From Candidatus Polarisedimenticolia bacterium (lineage in GTDB: Bacteria; Acidobacteriota; Polarisedimenticolia; Gp22-AA2; AA152), in NCBI GenBank assembly GCA_035764505.1, contig DASTZC010000146.1, positions 1 to 42,827 on the forward strand: a stretch of DNA of 42,827 bases. The letters are read 5' to 3'. Position 1 is the stretch's first letter. Each line of letters starts with the position of its first letter. The position numbers were made by a program, and so were the translations under genes. The notes beneath the pieces were generated by a model. The model was not told the DNA's origin. It worked only from the letters and a program-made list of their open reading frames with translations, and ran no database searches. Below are positions 15,318 to 24,459 of this stretch, piece after piece.

Positions 15318-16958
15318 ATGCCTGCAGCGCGACGATGGATCTTCCCTCTTACGATCGCGGGAGTCGCAGGGCTGGCCGTATTGATGCTGGGCTTCCGTCT
15401 GGGGAGCACGGGGCTGTGGACCGATGAGTCGATCTATGCACAGACCGCCCGCGAGATGGCGCGCAGCGGCGACTGGATCACCCCGAAGCTGTGCGGCGGC
15501 CCCTACCTGATCAAGCCGGTGCTCTACCACTGGATGGCGGCGGTCGCCTTCCATCTCGCCGGTGAGAGCGAGCTGGCCGCGCGATTGCCGCAGGCTGCGG
15601 CCGCCGCGCTGATGCTGACCTTCATGCTCGCCGTGACCGGAGGCTTCGCGCGGAACTCCGACAGTCCGTCCACGAGAAAGGGAGCGTGGCTGGCTGCCGC
15701 GGCGCTGCTGACCTCACCCGGCTTCATCATGGGCGCCCGCGTCGCCGGGATGGACCTGCTGCTCAGCGCCGCGATCACGCTCACCATCCTCTGCTTTTCG
15801 CGCGGCTACTCCGAGGGGGGAAGCCTTCGAGGAGGCTGGTTCGTCGCCTCGGGATTTTTCGCGGGGCTGGGGCTGCTGGCGAAGGGTCCGTTGGGAGCGC
15901 TCATCCCGGGATTGGTCATCCTGATCTTCCTGGCACTCCGCGGACAGGTCAGGATCGCCGTCTCGCGCCCGGCCAGGAAGGGGGCGCTCGTGGCGCTGCT
16001 GACCGCTGCCGTCTGGTATCTCCCGGTCTCCTACCTGCACTGGGAGCGCTTCAACCGGGTCTTCTGGATGGCGAACAACGTAACGCGCCTGCACGAGCCG
16101 GTGTCGGATCACAAGGGGCCGATTACTTTTTATGTGCCGGTGTTCCTCCTGGCGTTCCTTCCCTGGAGCTTCCCCTTCGCCGTGGCCTTCGCCCGCTCGG
16201 TGAAACGCGTCGTGGCGCAGCGCCCGACGCGCTGCGCACCCGAGGATCTGCTCCTGCTGATCTGGTTCGCGGCGCCCTTCATCTTCTATTCCGCCGTCGC
16301 CACCAAGCTCCCCGGATACATCCTTCCCGTCTTCCCCGCCGCGGCGCTGCTGACGGCGCAAGAATGGGTCCGGGAGCGCGAAGCTCCCCGCCGCAGGCGC
16401 GGAGGCGCTTTCCGCATCGCCTGCGCGCTCGGGGTGATGGCGCTTCCGGGCGTCGCCCTCGCCGTTCCCTTCCTTCTCGAGTACCGCTACGCGCTGCATC
16501 CTCTCTGGATCTGGGCCTACCCCGCCGCCACCTTCATCGTCGCGGTGCCGGCCGCCCTGTCGGCACTGCTCCGGTCCGGCAGGCTGCACCCGGCGCTCAC
16601 CACGGCGGCGGGCATGGTTTTCGTGCTGGGGCTGATCCGGTTCGTGGTGGCGCCGGTGGAGCCTTACGAGTCGATGAAGTCGCTGACACTGCGGCTGGTG
16701 AAGCTGGGGAGATCGGGCTATCCGGTGGCCCTGGCGGGACAGCACCTGCGCGGCACGCTGTTCTATACCGACTGCACCATTCCGCACCCGCGCGACATGA
16801 AGGACCTGCCGCGCCCGGGCCCTGGCCTGCCGCTTTTCTGCCTGGTGAAGAAGAAGTTCCTGCCGGGACTCGAGGAATGGGCCCGCGGCCGGGGGCTGCA
16901 CCTGCAGGTCCTCAAGACCACGGGAGATCTCAGCCTGGCGCAAGTTTCCTGGGAGTAG
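15318..16958 (+). CDS. Membrane glycosyltransferase of the ArnT/PMT family (GT83/GT39-like)
   Basis: The 546-residue integral membrane protein has about ten to twelve helices. The first periplasmic loop carries the Asp-Glu pair in LWTDESIYAQTAREM, the typical catalytic loop of ArnT- and PMT-type enzymes that move a sugar from a polyprenyl phosphate donor to lipid A, protein or another acceptor. 'DWITPKLCGGPYLIKPVLYHW' and 'ARVAGMDLLL' are further family segments. The C-terminal 100 residues form a soluble domain. I chose the ATG at 15318, which follows GGAGAG, over a frame starting 45 bases earlier. The acceptor cannot be told. It stands alone, divergent from the Rieske operon and convergent with the efflux operon. 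Confidence 0.87.
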   Translation: MPAARRWIFPLTIAGVAGLAVLMLGFRLGSTGLWTDESIYAQTAREMARSGDWITPKLCGGPYLIKPVLYHWMAAVAFHLAGESELAARLPQAAAAALMLTFMLAVTGGFARNSDSPSTRKGAWLAAAALLTSPGFIMGARVAGMDLLLSAAITLTILCFSRGYSEGGSLRGGWFVASGFFAGLGLLAKGPLGALIPGLVILIFLALRGQVRIAVSRPARKGALVALLTAAVWYLPVSYLHWERFNRVFWMANNVTRLHEPVSDHKGPITFYVPVFLLAFLPWSFPFAVAFARSVKRVVAQRPTRCAPEDLLLLIWFAAPFIFYSAVATKLPGYILPVFPAAALLTAQEWVREREAPRRRRGGAFRIACALGVMALPGVALAVPFLLEYRYALHPLWIWAYPAATFIVAVPAALSALLRSGRLHPALTTAAGMVFVLGLIRFVVAPVEPYESMKSLTLRLVKLGRSGYPVALAGQHLRGTLFYTDCTIPHPRDMKDLPRPGPGLPLFCLVKKKFLPGLEEWARGRGLHLQVLKTTGDLSLAQVSWE

Positions 16959-16995
16959 CCCCGCTGCGGCGGCTGGCTGGTCGGTTCACTGAAAT

Positions 16996-17010
16996 CCAGC
17001 AGCGAGCTGG
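16996..17010. terminator. Small hairpin between convergent genes
   Basis: CCAGC-agcga-GCTGG is a perfect 5-bp stem with a 5-base loop in the 64-bp gap between the glycosyltransferase and the RND pump gene. It lacks a clear T-run, so it is a weak candidate. Confidence 0.25.
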
Positions 17011-17022
17011 TTGCCCGAGGCA

Positions 17023-20000
17023 TCAATTGGGGTCGAATTCCGGTTGCCGGCCCTCTCCGATGACGCCCGCAGCGAGGCTTGCCGGGGGGATTGCTCCCCG
17101 TTTCATCTCGAAGTTCCATTTCCAAATCTCGTATATGGGAGGATAAACGAGAAGCTCCAGGAGGAAGCTGGTCACGAGTCCGCCAATCATGGGAGCCACG
17201 ACCCGCTTCATCATGTCGGAGCCGGTTCCCATCGACCACATGATCGGCATCAACCCCATGAAGGCTGCGGCAACGGTCATCATCTTGGGCCTGATCCGCT
17301 TCACGGCCCCGTGGACGATCGCTTCCCTCAGATCTTCCCTCGTCCTCATCCTTCCAGACCGGACGGCGTCGGCATAGGAGAGATCCAGGAACAGGAGCAT
17401 GAAAACTCCGGTCTCCGCGTCGAGCCCCATCAGAGCGATCATCCCGACCCAGGTGGCGATGGAGACGTTGTAACCCAGCGCGACGAGGAGCCATACGGCG
17501 CCTATGATCGAGAAGGGGACCGCCAGCAGGACGATGCAGGCCTTCACGCCCGATTTCGTGTTCATGTACAGAAGGACGAAGATGAGGAACAGCGTGATGG
17601 GAACGACCACCTTCAGGCGCTCCCGCACCCGCAGCATGTTCTCGTACTGGCCGCTCCATTGCAGAGAGTACCCTGTGGGGAGTGCCACGTTCTTCGCGAC
17701 CGCCAGCTTCGCATCACGGACGAAGCCGCCGATGTCCCGTCCCGAGAGGTCCACGTAGACGTATCCTGCCAGCAATCCGTTCTCATCGCGGATCATGGCG
17801 GGGCCGGTATTCATCCGGATGTCGGCGATCTGCGCCATCGGGATCTGCGCTCCCGAGGGGGTCGGGACGAGGACCCGCTCGAGGGCGGAGAGACTGTCGC
17901 GCATCTCCCGCGCGTAGCGCACGCTGACGGAGTAGCGCTCGCGCCCTTCCACGGTCGTCGTGACGCTCTCGCCGCCGATCGCCGACTGCAGGACTCTCTG
18001 GGCATCCTCAACGCTGAGGCCGTAGCGGGCGAGGTCGCCGCGGCGCAGGTCGAAATCGAGGAAGTAGCCGCCGGCCGTGCGCTCGGCATAGACGCTGCGA
18101 GCGCCCGGCACCGTCCGGACGGCTGCCTCCACCTCGATGCCGACCTTCTCGATCACCGCCAAATCCGCGCCGTAGATCTTGATTCCGACCGGCGTCCGGA
18201 TCCCGGTGGAGAGCATGTCGGTGCGGTTCTTGATCGGCATCGTCCAGGCGTTGGTCACCCCGGGGAAGCGCAGCTTCGCGTCCATCTCGGTGACGAGCTC
18301 CTCGCGCGTCATGCGATCCCACCAGACGTGCCGGAGGGGCGCCTGCAGGAACTCGGGCCAGCCGGAGTAGAAGCGCTCAACCTTGCGCCATTGATCGTGC
18401 GGTTTCAGGAGAACGGTCGTCTCCAGCATCGAGAAAGGGGCCGGGTCGGTCGACGACTCGGCGCGCCCGGCCTTCCCGAACACACGGATCACCTCCGGCA
18501 CCTCCTTCAGGATCTGGTCCGACATCTGCACCAGCTTCTCCGCTTCGGTCACCGAGATTCCGGGCAGTGTCGTGGGCATGTAGAGCAACACCCCTTCGTC
18601 CAGCGGAGGCATGAACTCGGAGCCGAGGCTCAGGTAGGCGGGGACGGCGCTCAGAACCAGCAGACCAGCCACCACCAGAGTCGTGCCCGGGAAGCGCAGG
18701 ACAAGCCGGCAAGCCGGCTCGTAGACACGGAAGAGGACCCGGCTGATGGGATGCTTTTCCTCCGGGTAATAGGTTCCCACCAGCGACTGGTGCGTGATCC
18801 AGGAGAGCCAGCGCGGGCGGAACTGGATTCGATCCATGCGGGTGAACAGCATCCGCATCGCCGGATCCAGCGTGATGGCAAGGACGGCGGCAATGGCCAT
18901 CGCCAGGTTCTTGGTATAGGCCAACGGCTTGAACAGACGCCCTTCCTGGTCCACGAGCGTGAAGATCGGCATGAAGGCCACGGCGATTACCAGCAGGGAG
19001 AAGAAGACCGACGGCCCGACTTCCTTGAGAGCACTCAAGCGGACCGCGTGGAAGTCCCCCACCCGCCCTCCGGCTTCCCAGAGCTGCAGCTTCTTGTAGG
19101 CGTTCTCCACCTCGACAATGGCGCCGTCCACCAGGACCCCGATGGAAATGGCGATGCCGGCGAGCGACATGATGTTCGAGGAGAGGCCCATCAGGTGCAT
19201 GGGAATGAAGGCCAGGACCACCGAGACGGGAATCGTGACGATCGGGACGATGGCCGATGGGAGGTGCCACAGGAAGAACAGGATCACCAGGCTGACGATG
19301 ATCATCTCCAGCAGCAGCTCCTTGCGGAGGTTGTCGATCGATCGCCGGATCAGGTCCGAGCGGTCGTAGGTGGTCACCAGCTCCACCCCGGCCGGGAGGG
19401 AGGATCGGACGCTGTCGATCTTCTCCTTCACCCGGTGGATCACGTTCAAGGCGTTCTCGCCGTAGCGCATTACGACGATGCCGCCCACGGTGTCTCCCAG
19501 GCCGTCCAGGTCCACCACGCCGCGGCGGATATCGGGACCAATGGTCACCCGTGCCACGTCGCGCACCAGAACCGGCGTTCCCTTGCCGTCGTCGCCCACG
19601 ACGATCGCCTCCAGATCGGCGATGGAGCGCGCATAGCCCCGGCCTCGCACCATGTACTCTGCGCCCGCGAACTCCACGACGCGGCCGCCGACGTCGTTGT
19701 TCCCCTGACGGATCGCCTCCAGGACCCGCGTCAAGGGGATCCTCAGGGCCACCAGGGAGTCGGGGTTGACGTTGATCTGGTATTGCTTCTGGAATCCTCC
19801 GATGGAGGCCACCTCCGCCACCCCTGGAACGCTCTGGAGCCAGTAGCGCAGGGTCCAGTCCTGGAAGGAGCGCAGCTCCGCGAGATCGTGCCTGCCCGTG
19901 CGATCCACGAGGGCGTATTGGTACACCCAGCCAACACCCGTGGCGTCGGGTCCCAGCTCCGTCCGCACTCCCTCCGGGAGGCGCGGGAGGATCTTGCTCA

Positions 20001-20337
20001 AGTACTCCATCGTCCGGCTGCGGGCCCAGTAGGTGTCGGTGCCGTCCTGGAAGATGATGTACACGTAGGAGAAGCCGAAATCCGAGAAGCCCCGGATCGC
20101 CTTCACCTTCGGTGCGCCCAGGAGGGCCGTGACGATGGGATAGGTGACCTGATCTTCAATGATGTCGGGGCTGCGGTCCCATCGCGAGTAGACGATCACC
20201 TGCGTGTCGGACAGGTCCGGGATGGCATCCAGCGGCACACTCTTCATGGACTGGACCGCGAGGATCACCGCCACGGCGGTCAGGATCAGGACGAGGAATT
20301 TGTTGCGCGCGGAGAACTCGATGATCCGCTCGATCAT
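17023..20337 (-). CDS. cusA: Heavy-metal RND efflux pump, CusA/CzcA family
   Basis: The 1104-residue inner-membrane proton antiporter starts with MIERIIEFSARNKFLVLI and SVPLDAIPDLSDTQVIV, both typical of the HME-RND group. The central helix 4 motif SIGVLVDGAIVEVENAYKKL carries the acidic residue used in proton transfer. 'WTMPIKNRTDMLSTGIRTP' in the periplasmic part resembles the Cus (monovalent copper/silver) branch more than the Czc branch. The first ATG follows AGGGGGA with normal spacing, 10 bp after the adaptor gene. With the adaptor and outer-membrane factor it forms a tripartite export system. The assignment to Cu/Ag is likely, supported by the Met- and Cys-rich partners upstream, but zinc/cobalt export is not excluded. 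Confidence 0.93.
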   Translation of the reverse strand: MIERIIEFSARNKFLVLILTAVAVILAVQSMKSVPLDAIPDLSDTQVIVYSRWDRSPDIIEDQVTYPIVTALLGAPKVKAIRGFSDFGFSYVYIIFQDGTDTYWARSRTMEYLSKILPRLPEGVRTELGPDATGVGWVYQYALVDRTGRHDLAELRSFQDWTLRYWLQSVPGVAEVASIGGFQKQYQINVNPDSLVALRIPLTRVLEAIRQGNNDVGGRVVEFAGAEYMVRGRGYARSIADLEAIVVGDDGKGTPVLVRDVARVTIGPDIRRGVVDLDGLGDTVGGIVVMRYGENALNVIHRVKEKIDSVRSSLPAGVELVTTYDRSDLIRRSIDNLRKELLLEMIIVSLVILFFLWHLPSAIVPIVTIPVSVVLAFIPMHLMGLSSNIMSLAGIAISIGVLVDGAIVEVENAYKKLQLWEAGGRVGDFHAVRLSALKEVGPSVFFSLLVIAVAFMPIFTLVDQEGRLFKPLAYTKNLAMAIAAVLAITLDPAMRMLFTRMDRIQFRPRWLSWITHQSLVGTYYPEEKHPISRVLFRVYEPACRLVLRFPGTTLVVAGLLVLSAVPAYLSLGSEFMPPLDEGVLLYMPTTLPGISVTEAEKLVQMSDQILKEVPEVIRVFGKAGRAESSTDPAPFSMLETTVLLKPHDQWRKVERFYSGWPEFLQAPLRHVWWDRMTREELVTEMDAKLRFPGVTNAWTMPIKNRTDMLSTGIRTPVGIKIYGADLAVIEKVGIEVEAAVRTVPGARSVYAERTAGGYFLDFDLRRGDLARYGLSVEDAQRVLQSAIGGESVTTTVEGRERYSVSVRYAREMRDSLSALERVLVPTPSGAQIPMAQIADIRMNTGPAMIRDENGLLAGYVYVDLSGRDIGGFVRDAKLAVAKNVALPTGYSLQWSGQYENMLRVRERLKVVVPITLFLIFVLLYMNTKSGVKACIVLLAVPFSIIGAVWLLVALGYNVSIATWVGMIALMGLDAETGVFMLLFLDLSYADAVRSGRMRTREDLREAIVHGAVKRIRPKMMTVAAAFMGLMPIMWSMGTGSDMMKRVVAPMIGGLVTSFLLELLVYPPIYEIWKWNFEMKRGAIPPASLAAGVIGEGRQPEFDPN

Positions 20338-20347
20338 GGCGGTCCCC

Positions 20348-21826
20348 CTAGCGGCGCTCGCCCGACGGGGCGGTCGCGGATTGCGGTCGAGTCTGCGGCG
20401 CGCGCGAGGAGCGCCCGGCAGCTTCCTTCAGGGCGGCCTTCAGCTTCGACTCCGAATCCAGCAGGAAATTGCCCGAGGTCACGACACGCTCCCCTTCCTT
20501 GAGGCCGGCCAGGACCTCCGCGGTGTCCGGCATCCGCACCCCCAGGGTCACTTCCCTCGGCTCGAAGGTTCCTTCGCCAACCTCCACGAAGACCAGGTCC
20601 CTCGTTCCGGTGGAGAGGATGGCGCTCTCCGGCGCCGCGAGCCGCGAACCCAGATCCGCCTCGATGCGGACCTCCGCGAACATCTCGGGCTTCAGCTCCA
20701 TCTCGGGGTTTGCGAATTCGAGGCGCACCTGGACCGTCCGGCTGGAAGCTTCCAGGACCGGATAGATGAGATCCACTCTGCCGCGATAGGTTTTCCCGGG
20801 TTGGTAGGCAAGCGACATCGTCGCCTCCTGTCCCACGTGTACGAAAGGAACCTCGTATTCGTACACCGAAGCCAGCACCCAGACTCGGGACAAGTCCGCG
20901 ATGTCGAGGAGGTTCGAATCAGGCGTGATTCTCTCCCCCTGCGTGACGTTGCGCTGCAGGACGTAGCCTGGAATCGGCGATCGGAACGGGACTTCCTTCA
21001 TCGGCATGCCGGCTCGCTCCAGCTCGTCCACGAGCGTTGGCGCCAGATCGTAGAGAAGGAGCCTGCGCCGGGAGCTTCCCAGCAACCCGTCGGCCCGACG
21101 GATGGCGTCGGGTGGAGCGTCTGGGCCCAGGGCCTGACGGGCCCGCAGCGCCAGCAAGTGCTCCTCCTGCGTCGCGAGGAGCTCCGGACTGTAGATGGTC
21201 AGCAGTGTCTGACCCCGGCGGACTCTTTCCCCCGTTGCGTTGACCAGCAAGCGCTCAACCCAGCCCTCGACCTTGGTATGAAGGTGATGGATGCGCGCCT
21301 CGTCGACCGTCACGCGCCCCACCGCTTGCAGCGTGCGCACGAAACGAACCGGCCCGACCGGCTCGGTGCGCACCCCGATGAGCTGACGCTTGCGATCCGG
21401 CACATGGACCGTCGCGAGCCCTTCGACGGCTTCACCGCCAGAGTCTTCCTCGACTTCGACACGCTCCATTTCCATGCCCATGGAGTCCTTGCCTGGCCGG
21501 TCCGACACTTCCGATGGATTCATGCTGGAGCGATAGAAGACCTTTTTCCCTGGCGTCGACTGCGCCGCCCCGCCGCCCGAGGAAGGCGGCTGCTCCTCCA
21601 GCGGGACCATCTGCATGCCGCAGATGGGGCAACTACCCGGATGATCGGTAATCACCGTCGGATGCATGGGGCAGTGATAGCGGATCTTGGCGGGCTGCCG
21701 GGTCACAGCGTCCGAATCGCCCGCCGCCCGCTCACCCGGTCCAAGGAGCCTGACACCGAAGAAAACCCCTGCCGCAACTGCCACAGCCAGGATCAACCAT
21801 GCAACCGCCTTAGGGAACCTGCGCAT
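20348..21826 (-). CDS. cusB: RND adaptor (membrane fusion) protein, CusB-like, with heavy-metal-binding domains
   Basis: The 492-residue periplasmic adaptor links the RND pump to the outer-membrane factor. An N-terminal membrane anchor (5-27) is followed by a heavy-metal-binding domain at about 50-76 (YHCPMHP...CPICGMQMVPL). A second, degenerate copy at 98-122 (FYRSSMNP...MGMEME) has lost its Cys residues. Then come the barrel-sandwich hybrid, an alpha-hairpin and beta-barrel domains. Copper or silver binding through Met/Cys is expected. I chose the ATG at 21826 (GGAGG upstream) over one 33 bases earlier. It overlaps the end of the outer-membrane factor gene by 17 bases, which suggests translational coupling. 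Confidence 0.92.
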   Translation of the reverse strand: MRRFPKAVAWLILAVAVAAGVFFGVRLLGPGERAAGDSDAVTRQPAKIRYHCPMHPTVITDHPGSCPICGMQMVPLEEQPPSSGGGAAQSTPGKKVFYRSSMNPSEVSDRPGKDSMGMEMERVEVEEDSGGEAVEGLATVHVPDRKRQLIGVRTEPVGPVRFVRTLQAVGRVTVDEARIHHLHTKVEGWVERLLVNATGERVRRGQTLLTIYSPELLATQEEHLLALRARQALGPDAPPDAIRRADGLLGSSRRRLLLYDLAPTLVDELERAGMPMKEVPFRSPIPGYVLQRNVTQGERITPDSNLLDIADLSRVWVLASVYEYEVPFVHVGQEATMSLAYQPGKTYRGRVDLIYPVLEASSRTVQVRLEFANPEMELKPEMFAEVRIEADLGSRLAAPESAILSTGTRDLVFVEVGEGTFEPREVTLGVRMPDTAEVLAGLKEGERVVTSGNFLLDSESKLKAALKEAAGRSSRAPQTRPQSATAPSGERR

Positions 21827-23111
21827 GGTTTCCTCCCGGCGCGGCCTCGCCCTCGGCATTCAGCAGCTCCAGGCCCACCAGCGGCTCCAGCTCCGCCAGG
21901 GCCTGCATCCTTTCCACATCCAGCGCGACGCGATCCTTGCGCGCTTCCAGGAGCATTTTCAGATCGCCGAGAATGTCGAGCAGCCCGATCTTCCCGACCG
22001 AGTAGGAGACCTGCGCCGATTCCAGGGTGTTGGCCGCCTGGGGGAGGATGCTCTGGTCGTACAGGCCGATCAGCCGGTCGGCTCGCTCGGTCCTGGCGAC
22101 CCGCTCGCGCAGCTCCGACTCGGCGAGGATGCGCCGGTTGGCCAGCTCCTCGCCGGCCGCGACCACCTCCGATTCGGCCCGCGCCACAGCCTGGGCCTGC
22201 TTGCGGTCCGCGTAGAGCGGCAACCGGACGCCGAACATCCCCATGACCATGGGGTCCAGATCGCCGCGGTACTGATAGCTGGCGGACCAGAACATGTCCG
22301 GTTTCTTCTCCAGCCTCGCCAGCTTCGCTTCGGCCTGGGTGCGCCGGACGTCGGCCTCCAAGACGGCGATTTCGGGAGATTCGCTGCCGTCCACCCGCTC
22401 CAACAGCGGGGTGTCCACGGGCAGCCCGCCCGTGAGGAGCACCTCGGCCGGACCGACCTTCGTAGCAGCCGGGCGTCCGACCGCGGCGTTGAGCCGCGAT
22501 TCGGCCTGCTTCCGCTCCTGGGCCAGCCGGGTTGATTCGGCCTCCAGGAGCAGTATCTCGGTCTGTGCCTTGAGGACGCTTTCCTGGGTTCCCTGCCCCA
22601 CGTCGTAGCGGCGCCGAGCCGTCTCCTCCAGCGAGCCAAGCGTGGCGCGGATTTCCTCCAGGATCCTGGCGGTCCTGTCGATGCGGAAGAGATCCGCATA
22701 GGCGATCTTGACGGACGACAGCACCTGGTAGCGGAGCCGGTCCAGCTGCCGCTCGCCGGTCTCGGAGGCGCTGGCCGCGACTTCCCCGGCCGCCTGGCGC
22801 TTGCCGAAAGGACGGATCTCCTGGGTCCAGTTCAGGGCGAGGACGGCGAATTCGCTGTCTCCGAGAGTGAACTGGGAGAGCCCGTCGTTGGTATAGGCGA
22901 GGCTGACCTCGGGGTCCGGCGGAGCCGATACCTCCGAAGCGACATGGCGGGAACCTTCCAGACGGGCGCGGGCCGCGCGCAGGACGGGACTCTTCTCTTC
23001 CGCCTCGTTGAGAAGTGCCGCGGGATCCGCCGCAGGGACGGGCGGATTCTCCGCGGCCACAAGGGTCGTCATCAGGCCGAAGGCCAGCAGGACGAAAGGA
23101 GTTTTCTTCAC
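21810..23111 (-). CDS. TolC-family outer-membrane efflux protein (CusC/CzcC-like)
   Basis: The 433-residue product has a signal peptide (MKKTPFVLLAFGLMTTLVAA). Two outer-membrane efflux repeats with long coiled-coil helices follow, rich in Ala, Glu, Arg and Gln ('SPVLRAARARLEGS', 'ARRRYDVGQGTQESVLKAQ', 'SYSVGKIGLLDILGDLKML'). It forms the exit duct of the tripartite pump. The start is GTG at 23111 with AGAGAGG upstream. It comes 90 bp after the small Cys-rich gene and overlaps the adaptor gene. There is no lipobox, so unlike many CusC proteins it is not a lipoprotein. Confidence 0.9.
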   Translation of the reverse strand: MKKTPFVLLAFGLMTTLVAAENPPVPAADPAALLNEAEEKSPVLRAARARLEGSRHVASEVSAPPDPEVSLAYTNDGLSQFTLGDSEFAVLALNWTQEIRPFGKRQAAGEVAASASETGERQLDRLRYQVLSSVKIAYADLFRIDRTARILEEIRATLGSLEETARRRYDVGQGTQESVLKAQTEILLLEAESTRLAQERKQAESRLNAAVGRPAATKVGPAEVLLTGGLPVDTPLLERVDGSESPEIAVLEADVRRTQAEAKLARLEKKPDMFWSASYQYRGDLDPMVMGMFGVRLPLYADRKQAQAVARAESEVVAAGEELANRRILAESELRERVARTERADRLIGLYDQSILPQAANTLESAQVSYSVGKIGLLDILGDLKMLLEARKDRVALDVERMQALAELEPLVGLELLNAEGEAAPGGNHAQVP

Positions 23112-23201
23112 GACGAGCCTCTCTCCCGGCGGCGTGGAACGGACGCCGGGGAAGCAACGGTTTTTTAAGATGAAGGTGGAGGACGAAGTGGGAGGGCGGC
23201 G

Positions 23202-23651
23202 TCAGCGCCTGAGGGAGGCGTTCAGGAGGAACAGAGGCGGGTCATCGATTTCAGGCGGCGGATGCGCTACCGGCATGAGCGGGATGCCCATCCCGCCCGC
23301 GAGGATCAGGGGGAACTGCAAGCCGGGCAGGGAGGTGCGCGGCGATGGGACCGGGGGCCCGCCCGGAGCGGCCACGGCGGGCCGCGTCTCGGGGGTCTGG
23401 CTGATTCGCACCTCGCAGCACGGCTTCTCCGAGAGCTGCACGGTCTTAGACGCCGGCGCCTTGCAGCAATCCATCTTCTCCGCACCGCATCCCGCGCACC
23501 ACGAGAAGCCGCCGTTGAAGACGAGGAAGGTGCCGGCGATGATAAGAGCGAGAAACCGCGTCCTGGCCGGCGTGGCAGTACAAACCTTCCCTATCTTTGA
23601 TGACATAAAGTGTCGATCAACGAGCCCTTCTCGGGCCGCCATACCGCGCAT
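23202..23651 (-). CDS. Small Cys-containing exported protein leading the efflux operon
   Basis: I do not recognise this protein. A hydrophobic segment (FLALIIAGTFLVFNGG) is followed by a cluster of five Cys residues: CAGC, DCC with a nearby Lys, and later PCC. After that comes a Pro/Gly-rich tail with a second hydrophobic stretch (FPLILAGGMGIPLMP). A metal-binding or sensing role is inferred from the Cys pairs and from its place at the head of the copper-type efflux operon. Start choice is open: ATG at 23651 has GGAGGAG about ten bases upstream (149 residues); ATG at 23606 gives 134 residues but no ribosome site. Similar short Cys-rich proteins often precede CusC genes. Confidence 0.6.
   Translation of the reverse strand: MRGMAAREGLVDRHFMSSKIGKVCTATPARTRFLALIIAGTFLVFNGGFSWCAGCGAEKMDCCKAPASKTVQLSEKPCCEVRISQTPETRPAVAAPGGPPVPSPRTSLPGLQFPLILAGGMGIPLMPVAHPPPEIDDPPLFLLNASLRR
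23597..23620 (-). promoter_or_regulatory. Imperfect inverted repeat at the start of the Cys-rich gene
   Basis: On the + strand, TTGATGACA (23597-23605), the spacer TAAAG and TGTCGATCAA (23611-23620) form an inverted repeat with one bulged base. The inner ATGACA/TGTC arms recall the CusR box of copper operons, with one extra spacer base. It overlaps the alternative start at 23606, so it would act as an operator only if that start is used. Confidence 0.25.
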
Positions 23652-23821
23652 TATTTGCGCTCTCCTCCGGGTTGCCACCGAGGCTGGCTGCAACCGACCC
23701 CTCGGAAATCCCCGCGCCGCGGGCCGTTGGGACGGTGCATCAGACTCGATCGAAAGATTGGATGCACCCAGGATTCCATGATTTCACACAACAGCAAGGT
23801 TCGTGCCCGAAGTCAATCCCT

Positions 23822-24145
23822 TCAGCTCTTGAGCGCGGAGTCGATGAGCGGCTTCAGCTCGCCCTTGGCCTCCATCTCGCGCACGATGTCGCAGCCGCCG
23901 ATCAGCTTGCCGTCGATGAACAGCTGCGGGACCGTCGGCCAGTTCGAGTAGGCCGACAGGACCTGGCGGATGCGCGGATCCGGCAGGATGTCCATGGCGG
24001 CGAAGGGGGCATTGTGCCGGCGTAGCACCTCGACGACTCCGGCGGAGAAGCCGCAGCGCGGCATCTCGGGGGTCCCCTTCATGAACAGGGCGATGCGGTT
24101 TCCTTCGATCAGCTTCTTGATGTCGTCCAGAATCGGGTCGGACAC
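23822..24145 (-). CDS. grxD: Monothiol glutaredoxin, CGFS (Grx4) type
   Basis: The 107-residue cytoplasmic protein has the CGFS active site with C31 (PRCGFS). The glutathione-binding TVPQLFIDGKLIGGCDI segment follows, as in all Grx4/GrxD proteins. These carry 2Fe-2S clusters, often as a complex with BolA, and deliver them to targets or sense iron. The start is GTG at 24145, preceded by AAGGAG. It is 17 bp downstream of a BolA gene on the same strand, so the classic Grx4-BolA pair is co-transcribed here. Confidence 0.95.
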   Translation of the reverse strand: MSDPILDDIKKLIEGNRIALFMKGTPEMPRCGFSAGVVEVLRRHNAPFAAMDILPDPRIRQVLSAYSNWPTVPQLFIDGKLIGGCDIVREMEAKGELKPLIDSALKS

Positions 24146-24162
24146 GATTTTCTCCTTGTTTT

Positions 24163-24396
24163 CTATCCCGGCGCCGACGTCTTCAGCGACAGGGCGTGAA
24201 TCACGTTGCGCGCCATCAGGTCCTTGAGCGGCTCGTAGACCATCCGGTGCTGCTCCACCAGCGACTTCCCACGGAACTGCTCCGCCACGATGGTAGCCTG
24301 GAAATGGTCTCCCGTCCCGGTCGTGTCCATCACCCGGATCTGCGCCCCGGGGAGGGCCGCCGCCAGAATCGCCTCGACTTCCTGCGGGGTGATCAT
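24163..24396 (-). CDS. BolA-family protein
   Basis: The 77-residue protein has the BolA fold signature: GAQIRVMDTTGTGDHFQATIV, then the loop and helix 'SLVEQHRMVYEPL', ending in 'VIHALSLKT'. The His in GTGDHF and the His before the C-terminal strand are the usual cluster ligands in Grx-BolA complexes. A frame with a TTG start 21 bases earlier exists; the ATG at 24396 matches family length. It is the first gene of the pair with the CGFS glutaredoxin, and together they most likely serve iron-sulfur cluster traffic. It is divergent from a tiny zinc-ribbon gene. Confidence 0.93.
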   Translation of the reverse strand: MITPQEVEAILAAALPGAQIRVMDTTGTGDHFQATIVAEQFRGKSLVEQHRMVYEPLKDLMARNVIHALSLKTSAPG

Positions 24397-24459
24397 CGCT
24401 CCGTAACGCTCCTGCAATGCGTGTACAATGCCGCCGGCAAACCGGGGAGGCCGCGCGCC

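Noticed and set aside
17011-20502. 1163-residue plus-strand open frame opposite the RND pump
   Set aside because: Same reason: extreme His/Asp/Arg composition with no domain, while the minus strand encodes a complete RND pump.
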